Of a stretch of 64,000 nucleotides of DNA, positions 21,601-31,217 are shown one piece after another (position 1 is the stretch's first letter; each line of letters begins with the position of its first letter). Source of the DNA: Pyropia yezoensis (Eukaryota; Rhodophyta; Bangiophyceae; Bangiales; Bangiaceae). A program made the position numbers and the translations under genes. Where the stretch lies: NCBI GenBank assembly GCA_009829735.1, contig CM020620.1, forward strand, positions 19,814,020 to 19,878,019, written 5' to 3'. Under the pieces are notes generated by a model. It saw only the letters and a list, made by a program, of their open reading frames with translations, had not been told where the DNA came from and did not search any database.

Positions 21601-22790
21601 CTGGCACCGGTTTTAATGACGGTTGCTGCTTCAGTTCCGCTGGCTTTTAGGGCAGTCCTTGGCCATATGTCCTTTCTCGCGGGAGCGGAAGCAGAGCCCG
21701 TCACGCATGCAGCGCTGACGCTCTTCAGTCGTGAGTTTCTCGACTTTGATGCTGGAGATATCCATCGGATTGACACCCGTCGTGGACGGCTTCGCAGATG
21801 TGCCGCCGAGGTGCGTCGAGGAACCACCCTGGGCAGCCTCCACGCGCAAATCGTCAGTCATGAGAGATTCATGACCTGAGTAGGTCTTGAGACGAAGAGC
21901 CTGCCAGATGTCCCGCTTCAAGCCTCGGGTGTAGCGGTCAATCTTCTCGGCCTCCGTGATGTCAGGGATGTCCAAAAGGACGCTCAGAAACGTCCTGTTG
22001 AACGTTCCGACGAATTTGATCTGGCGCCACGAGTGCAGCTTGTCTCGTGCGACTTGTGTCTTGTTCAGTGGACTGATGGGTTGGATTAGCGCAGAACGGA
22101 ATGATTCCCAGTTCGGGACAGCTGTAGTCTGACTGTAGACTTTTCACCGGCTGAGCTCTTCACCGTCGAGGAAGGTGGAAGCGATACTGCACGCATCGTT
22201 GTGGCCACCCAGTCGCACATAGAAGTTCATATGCGTGCACCACGCTTCAACAGTCCCAGGTTTACCGGAGAAAGCCACGGGTTTGTTCGGCCTCGCGGAC
22301 TTCATGCCACTGTTAGTGGCCCTGGCCTTGGCTTCGGACAGTTGCTGTTTAGCGTCCGCTAATTCCATCTTGTGAGCCTCGAGTTGTTCGCTCGTATGCG
22401 TGACAAACCCTGCAAGCTGGGTCCAGGCTTCCATGGTCGGTGCGCTCGAGCCCGAGCCCGGATTAGCCCGGTTGACACCCCCTGGGATTGGTGCATCCAT
22501 GGTGTCTTGGGTTCAAGTCCAAGGCAAGCAATCTGACTACCCAGATTTCACAAGACTTGCTTCGGGAGGACCCCAAGGAAGATTTCGGAGATGTGGGATA
22601 GGAGTTTGTCTGCAGCAGTGGTGGTGTACACGATTTGAATAAGTGCTGCGGTAGTTGCTGCAACTTTCCAAATGATATACAGCACTACTCCGAGAAGCAC
22701 AAGAAGATCGGTTGAAATCACACAAATAGATTATTCAGAAGCGTCCGTGTACGGGCCCGAGTCGGGCCGTATCGGATTTCCAGGCGGGGG
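18681..22790 (-). mobile_element. Decayed chromovirus (Ty3/gypsy), minus strand
   Basis: Read from right to left: gag with a coiled coil (about 22500-22144) and a zinc knuckle near 21660; aspartic protease (about 21607-21272); reverse transcriptase with YPLPRIYDIFDQL and CVYLDDILF (about 20740-20384); RNase H remains; integrase with HPQTDGQTE (about 19500); and a C-terminal chromodomain (YLVKWKGCDVSENTW, about 18750). The element is clearly old and broken in about ten places. Sequence right of gag (about 22520-22790) may include its 5' LTR, but no matching left LTR is present, so it is truncated or its left end was lost where it meets T1. Confidence 0.85.
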
Positions 22791-22791
22791 A

Positions 22792-23679
22792 TCAATGGGG
22801 GAGAATCGGGCTCCTAGGCCAGATCCAGGGGTGTGTCAACCGGTGTGAATCTGTCTGGCGCGCCAGCGTGCGGTGATGATCCTTGCCACGTGTATGCCGC
22901 TCGAAGTGTTCCACCGACTCAAATTCGCGATCGCAGGGTTCGCAACGGGGAAGGGTTCCCCGGCGGCTAATTACGTAACGGTGGCGACGGGATCCGCGGT
23001 GGTCACGCAGCACAGTAAGGCTGTTGCACCGCACAACGCGCGGTTTGCAGAGGAATTTCCATTGCGCCCCACGGTGGCTCTTGGCAATTTGGCGTTGCTC
23101 TTGCTGCTCAACCGCGCGCGCGGTGGTTGGCTTGATGTGACCAATCACCGGCGTCGTCGGGGCGGTGTAAGGGCGCCCCGGTTCTTGGGAGGGCAGTAAA
23201 TGGCAACGGTTGACGCGGGCTGCCGTGTTCTTGGTGACAGGGCCCTTGGCCTTGCCCAAGAGAGGGGGCTTGGGTGCGGCCTCGCTCACCGAGGGGAGGT
23301 GGACTGGGACCGCCGGGGTTGGGATGGAGTAGGCGCCCGCCGGGGGGGTTTGTGCCCTCGGGCGGGCGTGTGCCTGCGAGGGGCCGCGTGCGGACGGCGG
23401 GCCGCGTGCCGACGGGGAGCGGAGTGCCGACGGTGGGCCGCGTGCCGACGGGGGGCCGCGTGCCGACGGACCGTGGGCCGTGAGGGCGCCACGGGCCGTC
23501 GGGGGTGCGCGGACCGTCGGGGGTGCGCGGGCCGTCGGGGGTGCGCGGATCGTCGAGGGTGTGCGCACCGGGGGGGTGCTACGTGACGTGTACTTCGTAT
23601 CGCGCGCCGAGGCCGCCGAGGATGTCGGGCCGGCCGCCAGTGCTGAGGAAGAGTATTCTGAATCTGATGTGGATTTCAC
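22792..23679 (-). CDS. C2H2 zinc-finger-like protein with Pro/Arg hexapeptide repeats
   Basis: This is an open frame of 295 codons. Residues 246-268 form a clean zinc finger, CEPCDREFESVEHFERH then HTRGKDH, with spacing C-x2-C-x12-H-x5-H. That wide spacing is typical of the U1/matrin-like C2H2 fingers that often bind RNA or double-stranded RNA. Residues about 40-100 are six-residue repeats of RAPPTA and RGPPSA type, encoded by an 18-bp minisatellite. The middle part is basic. The start is uncertain: the first residues overlap an opposite-strand frame that also looks protein-like, so the true start may lie inside the repeats. I cannot name the gene or tell whether it is a host gene or transposon cargo. 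Confidence 0.45.
   Translation of the reverse strand: MKSTSDSEYSSSALAAGPTSSAASARDTKYTSRSTPPVRTPSTIRAPPTARAPPTVRAPPTARGALTAHGPSARGPPSARGPPSALRSPSARGPPSARGPSQAHARPRAQTPPAGAYSIPTPAVPVHLPSVSEAAPKPPLLGKAKGPVTKNTAARVNRCHLLPSQEPGRPYTAPTTPVIGHIKPTTARAVEQQEQRQIAKSHRGAQWKFLCKPRVVRCNSLTVLRDHRGSRRHRYVISRRGTLPRCEPCDREFESVEHFERHTRGKDHHRTLARQTDSHRLTHPWIWPRSPILPH
23380..23575. repeat. Two adjoining 18-bp minisatellites
   Basis: About five units like GGCCGCGTGCCGACGGGG are followed by about four units like GGTGCGCGGACCGTCGGG. On the minus strand they encode hexapeptides. The left edge of the 7,033-bp duplication falls at the end of this array. Confidence 0.75.
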
Positions 23680-23915
23680 GGAGATTCAACAATTGGTTGA
23701 CAAAAGAAAAATTCCGTGAAAAAAAACCACAAGGGTTGTGTCAGGAAATTGTTCGTTCGGTGTGATTCGTGGAGCCTGCTACGTTCGCATTACAATGCCC
23801 GTGGCAAGCCGAACGCAGGAGGCAACACGACTGCACAATGGCAGAGAGAGCTAAAGCAAAAACGGAATCGCAAGGCACCGCCAGGTAGAAAGTCAAACTA
23901 TCTGAAGCTACCACA
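23583..23915 (+). pseudogene. Plus-strand gene fragment cut by T1, copy A
   Basis: One frame reads VSRAEAAEDVG, then EEEYSESDVDFTEIQQLVDKRK, ending at a TGA (23717-23719) next to an A run. The next frame, from 23716, reads HKGCVRKLFVRCDSWSLLRSH and a Lys/Arg-rich tail, and stops being gene-like at the T1 edge. The VRCxSxxxLRxH pattern resembles residues about 217-229 of the opposite-strand zinc-finger frame, so the two may be diverged inverted copies. Slippage in the A run could explain the frame change. Confidence 0.35.
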
Positions 23916-24503
23916 TGTGAGGAACCACCCACACTTGGACAGCCCACAACGTACTCGTGATGGTGTCAGCAACCCGTGACAGCCAATAGGAAAACAGGGT
24001 GCGGGGAAGTGGGTGGAGGTGGTAACGATGGTGGGTCTGGGGATGAGGACGGCGCGACGTCGGTGGTGTTCGAGGGGGGTTCAAAGGGTTAAGGTCGTCT
24101 TTGGTCTGTGTCTGTGGTTGCCCGTCCGGCCTCCCCAGGTGTCGCCGACACCCACGCACTATGTACTCGCGTCGGGGCACCCAAGCACACCTAGTCAAAA
24201 TCGCTCCAGAGCGGTCTTGCGGGTTTTCGATGGCATCAGGCCATATGATTGGACAGGGGGCCTTCCAGTCAGTAAAGTCGGCCCTTACGCGAGGATTTGC
24301 AGTGCTGGCCTGCAGACAGGGGTACATGGGCCTGTGAGGCCACGTGCTGGACTCGAAATTTTGAAAGTGCAGGCTGGTGGCGGGACAGGCCCTAGGCAGC
24401 CCTTCAAATCAACTTGGTGGCGACGCGCTGCCCGCTGCCATCGACCCCCATCATGCTCAGACATGAATGCGGGCGTACACAAGGGAGAGGTCAAACAAAG
24501 CTA

Positions 24504-27500
24504 TTACAGAAGGAGAAATGCAATGACAGGGTCCCACTCCGCCTCTTCTAAAAGGTCGCTCTCCGCCTCGGCTGCGGCAGCCAATTGGGCCTCATTCTCC
24601 GCCAGATTTTCCGCACGCAGCAGCCGAGTTTTGTAGGCCCAAATGGTGGCGTCTGGGCCCGTTACCCGACCGTCTGCCCAGGCACGCATGTCCACCTGCT
24701 CCTTGGTGTGGGCGGCCGTGGCGCGCCCATAATCTGGTTTGTTGACAGGCAGCCGGCCTTCTTCTGGCTTGCGTGCCAGGCGCGACTCGGGGGCGGCCGC
24801 GGCCCGTCGCTTCCCGTTTCACGGCCCTTGCGCAGCCGACGGCTGACGCTCCAAGGCGGTACGTCGCAACAGCTGTAGACACGCTCCTTCAATCGATGCG
24901 GAGGTGCACTGTGCACGGGCCTGGTTGAAAACACCGTGCCACGCCTCCAACGCCTGCTCGGCGTAGTACCCGAGGGAGCCAAATCGGAGCAAAACGTCGG
25001 GTGCGTGGTGAGCCAGGGCGTGCAGTTTGGGCGACACGCTAAGCCAGGTGAAGGCCACCGGCAGCTGGGCAACCAAAACGTTGCGACCTCAGCTTGAAGT
25101 CCCGTGCAGCCGCCACTGGTACGTCTTGGGCCTGATTGAGGACACCAACGATTGGGGCACTCGGCCCAGGCCCTGCGCAAGGCACCCAGCCGGGAGGACG
25201 ACAGATGACCGGCCAGCGCATCGCAAATTCGGTCGCCCCGGCGGGCAATACGATGACAGCTGCGACCCTCAAATCCACCACCGTGATACGGCACAGGCCG
25301 CACGCCGGCGTCGTCCAGCAGGGCGAGGCCTGTGGTATAAAACTCGATCCTCTCAGACACGTGTCAGTATACCTCGGGGGAAAGGGACAGGTAACACAGA
25401 AAGGGGAACTACGAGAGTGGTATGCCTGCTGCCTCACGTGCCTGCTGGCAGAGCCAACAGATACGCACGGTAGTGCACACGGGAAGGAGGAAAGCAAACG
25501 TGCAGTTGTCTTCTTCCCTGAGGGCGCGGGCCAAGAGCGCCTCGCTGTCCCTCTTAACGTGCATCTGGGGGAGCCTCGGCACGTTGGCCAGGTAGTCCCC
25601 ACCTACCCCCGAGTGGCCCCCACCCGAGTCTAACCTCGTCAGGTCGGGGGCCACTATCACTACTAATTCTATTCTCTCTCACTAGTCTCACACTCAAATT
25701 CACTCAAATCAAGTCGCCCACAAATATGCAAAAACCCATCAGAAGTCCCTCTCTTACGTGTGGGTAGCGTAATCCACCGCATCGCAGTGACGGGCACGGG
25801 CCACGGCCGCCAACCATCCCCACACGGCGGGCGTGTCCTGGCGCCTGGTGTCCCTTGGTCGCCATCCCGGGTCGACGCCAAGTCAGGGCAAGGGATGCTT
25901 CAAGGCCGACAGCGCCCGCCGCTGCCACGGCTGCCTCTCGGCCAGATTCCAGCAGGGTCGCCTCGATGGCGACGCGCAGGATGATGGAGGTGCCTCCCCG
26001 CGTCAGATGGAGGGGTATGGGCACAATCTGGCTCGGCCACACGTCCAACGGCGGACACCGCTCAATGGATAGATGAAGGGCCGGCTGCAGCGCCAGGGGG
26101 AGGTCCTCATTGGGTTGTTCTGCGTACGTCTCCATCATCGCCTGCAGGTGGGAACGAGTGCGGAAGGAAGTCGGGTTTACAGCCACCTCTTGCATGCTCC
26201 CATAGGCTGCCACCCATGCCTCGTTCGCCTTGCACGGGCGCCCAACCCATCAGGCACCACACACACGGAAGCCGCGCTGACGCTCCCTTGCGGCCCAAAA
26301 CGTTGCTCACAAATTCAAGGTCTCCATTGAGGCATAGGCGCACAGCGCGTAAAGAGCCGTTGACAGTGACGCCAGCCCGCAACAGGTCCCTGATGTCCGC
26401 CATCCACGGTCCAATCATAGCGTGGAGGTCTGCATTGACGTCCGTGGTGCATGGTAGGATGGACATCAAAATCGAATTTGACCTTGCGATAGGGTGCACC
26501 TGATTGGGCGTAGTCATGACAAGCATGGCCATCGACATCGCCCTCCCGCCCTTGTGCAGCCCCAGGCACAGGTGTACGTCTGCCACACTGTCAGCGTGAA
26601 GCTGGTAGGGCAACTCCGGGACGAGATAATGAACGGCCGTGTGCGGAGTGGCCTCGCCGTTGGAGCCTCGAGCGAGCCGCTCGCGAAACAGCCCCGCCGT
26701 GACGAGCTCCACCAACAGGTACTCACTAGCGTCGCGCATGCCCACCAGGTGCGCCCCCCGCGCGTCTGTGCGCACTTGGCGTCCGCGCTCCTGCGCGAGG
26801 GCGCGCAATTCTCCATGTAAGACCTCACGAGACGCCAGGCCGCTTGCCTGGCCCCGCAACGCCTTGCGGAGCGCGCTCCACTTGACACCGCTCAATTGGT
26901 GCGTAGGGAGGAAGAGTTCCTGCTGACGTGCAGACAGGCGGTGGTCGTGGGAGGACGGCACGACGGACACCCCCTCCTCTGACTGGGCCGCCGCGAGCAA
27001 GCGGGCGACAGACATACGTTAGTTGCTGGGCTCCCCGCCAGCCACGGCAGCCGCAAATCGCGCCACTGCGCGCGTCCTCCGCCGCAGCTGCCGCCGCCCA
27101 ACAGCCTCTTTGCGCGTCGACGGGACTAGCTCATATCGGCGGTTGACACCGTTCAGGAATGAAAAAGAAATCTGAGCAGGACGCACGGCGCAGAGGTGCT
27201 TATTTTTGAGAGCCTCAAAATTGACGAGCTCCGATGGGCTCAGCACATCGTACCGCTCCCACAGCTGCTCCATACGTTGGACGGGGGTGCACCAATCGTC
27301 GTTGGGAACAACGCAAACGCCCCCGGTCCGCACCAGTTCCGACGTGCCGGACACGCCCGCCTGCCGCCTCCGTCTGTCAGCAGCCGACCTGCACGCACTA
27401 CAAATCTTGCGACGCTTGCTCAGCATGGCAGCCTCCTCAACAGCGGCCACGTCCGCGGGCCAGAGCCACCGCAGCGCGACAGGTGACGGCGTGTACGTGG

Positions 27501-27789
27501 CGCGTGCTGCGCTGCCCTCTCTGTGCAGGCGGGAGGTGCAAGCAGCTGCCACCGCTGGGGGTGGTTTGGCCAGCCGCACCGCGTACGCATCACAACGGTG
27601 GCAAAGACCCGTCATCACACCGGAAGGGTGCCGACCGCCGCTGCGCTTACAGCTCCCTCTGCGCAGGGTAGCCACCGTCGCGTGCGACGCCTGCTCCGCT
27701 GGCCTCGATGCCAGAGATGCCAGGTAGTCCTCGGCTGCCCTCGTGCGAAACAGGAACGCCTGGTGGCACCCTGTGCACATAAACGTCAA
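24504..27789 (-). pseudogene. T2 transposase-like gene, broken or intron-containing, copy A
   Basis: Minus-strand blocks follow in order. Block 1 (27789-26107) has CxxC zinc-binding motifs (CTGC, CHRC, CSAC), one in-frame TAA (27019-27021), then LRLCLNGDLEF-like sequence and LGRKGASARLPCVWC. Block 2 (26213-25704), after a frame change, has PSQIVPIPLHLTRG. Block 3 (25660-25409) may follow a GT-AG intron of about 100 nt starting near 25757. Block 4 (from 25360) has YHGGGFEGRSCHRI. Block 5 (25076-24504) has SPKLHALAHH, FGSLGYYAEQALEAWHG and one TGA (24819-24821). The LGxxGAxxxxPCxWC, YHGGxF and PKxHxLxxH/EQxxExxH series recalls transposase-like proteins common in invertebrates and algae whose family name I cannot give with confidence. 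The same breaks occur in copy B, so they predate the duplication. Confidence 0.6.
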
Positions 27790-27862
27790 CGGGGTCCCCG
27801 TAGAGAGCTTGAGGATGTCCTTTACCGCGCTAGCCAGACCATCCAGAGCTTTGCAGGCTCAT

Positions 27863-28394
27863 ACAAGAAAAAAAAAAAAACTCAGGGAAGAATCCGAGAA
27901 CAGAACAAGGTCAGATGGGTCCGACTATGGTCTCTCATGCCGTATAAGGCACGATCCCAAAAGAAATATGGGACAGGTACCCCGCCGGGATCACCACGCA
28001 CTCCACGTGACACCAGCGTCGCAGTCAGGGCGATTGCCTCTCGCTGCCTCATGGCCGTCCCCGCCGCTTACCTCATATGCCCTCCGCCGCCCATTTCGGC
28101 GCCGTCCGCCATCGCCGCCGCACAGCCGACAGGTGGGTGTGCCAGGGATAGTGTCTGGAGGCTGCGGCCGTCCCACAGCGGGGAAAGCTCGACGTCAGAG
28201 CGCCTAACGGGGCCGATACAGTACGTCGGCTCGGAGGGGGAAGGCAGGTGTGCCTCGTCAAAGCTTTCAGGTGCCGTGAGGCGGCTCGGCGCTCCAGGTC
28301 GCTCCAGGTGCCCTCCCGCTTGAATCCCAGGTGAAACTTTGGGCGACTTTTTCATGTACTTTCGACACGTACGACCGCCCTTAACTAGGTGTGC
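27863..28394 (-). other. T2 upstream region with possible first exon
   Basis: A minus-strand frame (28406-28068) ends at CATATGAG followed by GTAAGC, a good 5' splice site (28071-28070). A pyrimidine tract ending TATGAG near 27862 is a good 3' site. The reading phases do not clearly join, so an intron is possible but unproven. Confidence 0.3.
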
Positions 28395-28618
28395 GAGGTG
28401 CCCCAAAGCATGCGTTTCCCCGTCGCGCCGCCGGTAGGCACAAAACGGCCCAGAAACAAAGCATGGCTCTCAAAACAAATCATGGGCGGGCGTGCGTACT
28501 AAAGGAGTGCAGCCCAGCTTTCCCCACGAAAGGGTCCGGTGTGCGACGCCTAGTGCGCCGCCCCAGCCAGCCCAAGACGCCAATCGGTTCGAACGTCCGA
28601 GAGGCGTGTAAGCACGGT

Positions 28619-29318
28619 TGTAGCGTTATGGCCCTTCTGGCCCAGGGTCCACACACACAAGAAACCACAACGGGGTCAGGAAGGAACAGGTAAAGGTCCC
28701 AGCGTGATCCACTCGCCCGCCCCTTCAGAGGCAAGGGTAAAAGGACAAAAGCCCGAGGGAGCAAGAACCCAAAGAACCATTGATTTTCCAAGTTGGCCCC
28801 GGGGAGACCCCGGAGCACCCCTCAAGAACCTCCCCCTTGGCCCCTCCAGGGGCCTAGAGCGGGGCCCCCAGAGGGCGCCCCTGGCGGGTCGAGCGCCAGC
28901 AAGGCGTCTGACCTCCACCAGGTCCTCCAGCGCATCCCCTACACCGGGGTTACACTGGGGCGCCGAGGGTCACCAATCAACCCCCGGTCGCCAAACACAA
29001 GCGAAAAGCAAGCGAAAATCCCCCCACACACAGATGCCAATCCCCGAAAAAAACCCAGTGGGAAACAGGGGAAAGACATGAAAACATGCAGTGAAAACAA
29101 ATACAAAACAAATGGCCACAATGGCCAGTAAGGCCACCTCCACCGGCCAAATCCGCCTCCCTGGGTGGGACCAATCAGGATCCCGGGTGTGTCGCCACAG
29201 TCCCGAGTCACTGACAGAGGGGGCCCCGGCAAGAGAAGGGCTCCACGTAGGATAGCCCGCCGGGTCCCAAGTCACCTCCCCAAGGGCCCGCCTGTCCCCT
29301 AAGGCTCAGAACGCCACA
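28619..29318 (-). mobile_element. Gypsy2 solo LTR
   Basis: A single 700-bp LTR flanked by ACGGT (28614-28618 and 29319-29323). It matches the LTRs of the gypsy2 array and sits at exactly the same T1 base. No internal sequence remains, the usual outcome of LTR-to-LTR recombination. Confidence 0.93.
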
Positions 29319-30590
29319 ACGGTTCCATCGAGTCGACCGAATCGGCCAGCCGGCTAGTCAGTCACATCGCTGCAATGCTGCAGCGAGGACATCCTAACGG
29401 ACTTGCCAGCTGTGGCAGATGTGGCTCGTCATGTTTGCTGACGGTGGCGCCTTTCGACAGGCCATGATTGGCTGTCGATGGCTGCTGTCGTGCGGCCGGC
29501 AGACACCGTGAGTTAGCGGCTGACTTATCTTGAGTCTGGAAGGTACACCGCGTCATGCCCCACCATACAAGAAGCTGATCCATGTTGCCAGGAGTTGGTT
29601 CGGCGGGATCTGTAAGGAGAGGTCCCAGAAATTATCCCTCAGGTATTAGGCATAGTATTAGTGTAAGGATTGGCCCCTTAAATCGCCACCCGGAACCCAC
29701 GGGATATGGACTGGGACCTCTCCTTACATGTCCGGCCCCGATAACTCCCCCCAAGACACATCAATTCCCCACTACCCGGGGCGACACCACGCTGTATCCC
29801 TGACATTTTGCGGACGTCGGCCGACCGCACGAAAGCCGCCGTCAACGTACTGTCGGAACCCTGTCATGGACGTCGAAACTCGACAACGAGCAGCGAGTGA
29901 CATCGTCGACCAACCACGGGCGGACATCCCCGTCTGTGCTGCCTGAATTTTATTTTCTGCGCTGTTTAAAAGCTGGCATCAAGGACCAGTCACATGATTC
30001 ACCGACACTGAGGACACCGCACATCCTCGCTGGCGGCTCAGTGCGATATGACTGGCTCGCCGGCTTTTGGATTGATTGAATTCGGCCAGCTGGTTGGTGA
30101 CTGGCTGGCCGGTCAACGGATTGATTGAATTTGGCCTTGCTGGCCCTTACAGCCGGTCGGACCTTCTGGCCGACCGGCGTGTGGAGCCGGCTGGTGGGGC
30201 GCGCTGGGCGCCATCCACGGGACCCCTTCGTTTCGGGCAAACTGGGGCTGCACTCCTTTAGTGCGCACGCCCGCCCATGCTTTGTTCTGAGAGACATGCT
30301 TTGTTTTTGGACCGTTCTGTGCCTACCGGCGGTGCGATGGGGAAACGCATGCTTTGGGGCACCTCGGGTGCCCCGACGCGAGTATATAGCGTGTGGGTGT
30401 CGGCGCCACCGGGAAAGACGTGAGGGGCAACCACATACACAGACCAAAGACACTGTTTACCTTTTTTACCCTCGATCCCCACCGACGTCGCGCCCATCTT
30501 CTTCCCCAGACTCACCCCCGTCGAGACCACCGTCCTCTTCCCCGTGCCCCGCCGCCCCATTGGCTCGCAGGGCCCGCTGACACCCCCCCG
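29319..30590 (+). repeat. T1 centre and right arm, copy A
   Basis: This part holds the uninterrupted gypsy1 target ACCGT at 29505-29509, the 18-bp central inverted pair and the right arm with the mirrored palindrome (about 30355-30375). No gene is seen; plus and minus frames here are not protein-like. Confidence 0.7.
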
Positions 30591-30615
30591 AGTGTGCGCA
30601 CCGGGGGGGTGCTAC

Positions 30616-30948
30616 GTGACGTGTACTTCGTATCGCGCGCCGAGGCCGCCGAGGATGTCGGGCCGGCCGCCAGTGCTGAGGAAGAGTATTCTGAATCTGA
30701 TGTGGATTTCACGGAGATTCAACAATTGGTTGACAAAAGAAAAATTCCGTGAAAAAAAACCACAAGGGTTGTGTCAGGAAATTGTTCGTTCGGTGTGATT
30801 CGTGGAGCCTGCTACGTTCGCATTACAATGCCCGTGGCAAGCCGAACGCAGGAGGCAACACGACTGCACAATGGCAGAGAGAGCTAAAGCAAAAACGGAA
30901 TCGCAAGGCACCGCCAGGTAGAAAGTCAAACTATCTGAAGCTACCACA
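30616..30948 (+). pseudogene. Plus-strand gene fragment cut by T1, copy B
   Basis: Same sequence as 23583-23915, with the same TGA (30750-30752) beside the A run. Its upstream neighbour here is the end of T1 copy A instead of the zinc-finger repeats, so this copy is a duplication by-product. Confidence 0.4.
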
Positions 30949-31217
30949 TGTGAGGAACCACCCACACTTGGACAGCCCACAACGTACTCGTGATGGTGTC
31001 AGCAACCCGTGACAGCCAATAGGAAAACAGGGTGCGGGGAAGTGGGTGGAGGTGGTAACGATGGTGGGTCTGGGGATGAGGACGGCGCGACGTCGGTGGT
31101 GTTCGAGGGGGGTTCAAAGGGTTAAGGTCGTCTTTGGTCTGTGTCTGTGGTTGCCCGTCCGGCCTCCCCAGGTGTCGCCGACACCCACGCACTATGTACT
31201 CGCGTCGGGGCACCCAA

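Larger units (their letters stand above)
24185..28394 (-). mobile_element. T2 DNA transposon, copy A
   Basis: The element is 4,210 bp. Its ends read GCACACCTAGTCAA (left) and, inverted, GCACACCTAGTTAA (right). It splits the T1 palindrome GGGGCACCCGAGGTGCCCC. Two extra A bases lie at the left joint and I find no clear target duplication. It carries one broken multi-part transposase-like gene on the minus strand. The superfamily is not settled. Confidence 0.75.
23916..30590 (+). mobile_element. T1 foldback element, copy A, with nested T2 and solo LTR
   Basis: Without its inserts T1 is about 1.8 kb, nearly all of it two long imperfect inverted arms. The left arm starts TGTGAGGAACCACCC at 23916. 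The mirrored right arm is complete only in copy B (ending 62939). The arms meet at a perfect 18-bp inverted pair, 29611-29628 and 29711-29728, around an 82-bp loop. The arm holds the palindrome in which T2 sits. No protein frame is seen and I could not define a target duplication. Confidence 0.75.
23559..30591. repeat. Tandem segmental duplication, copy A (7,033 bp)
   Basis: Every feature from 23559 recurs 7,033 bp further on, with only about ten differences in the T2 coding part by eye. Copy A holds a gene fragment, T1, T2 and a gypsy2 solo LTR. It ends about 40 bp before the end of the T1 right arm, where copy B begins; the joint shares only GAG or GT with its two parents. Confidence 0.9.

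Noticed and set aside
22505-22530. tRNA-like T-arm (GGGTTCAAGTCC)
   Set aside because: The loop would have eight bases, no acceptor or anticodon stem fits around it, and it lies beside gag of a decayed chromovirus. It is better seen as a chance near-palindrome or part of its leader.
23380-23575. CRISPR-like array
   Set aside because: The 18-bp units are directly adjacent without spacers, and the sequence is eukaryotic.
23916-24184. T1 arms as LTRs
   Set aside because: The second copy of the arm within each element is inverted, not direct, and there is no primer site or polypurine tract.
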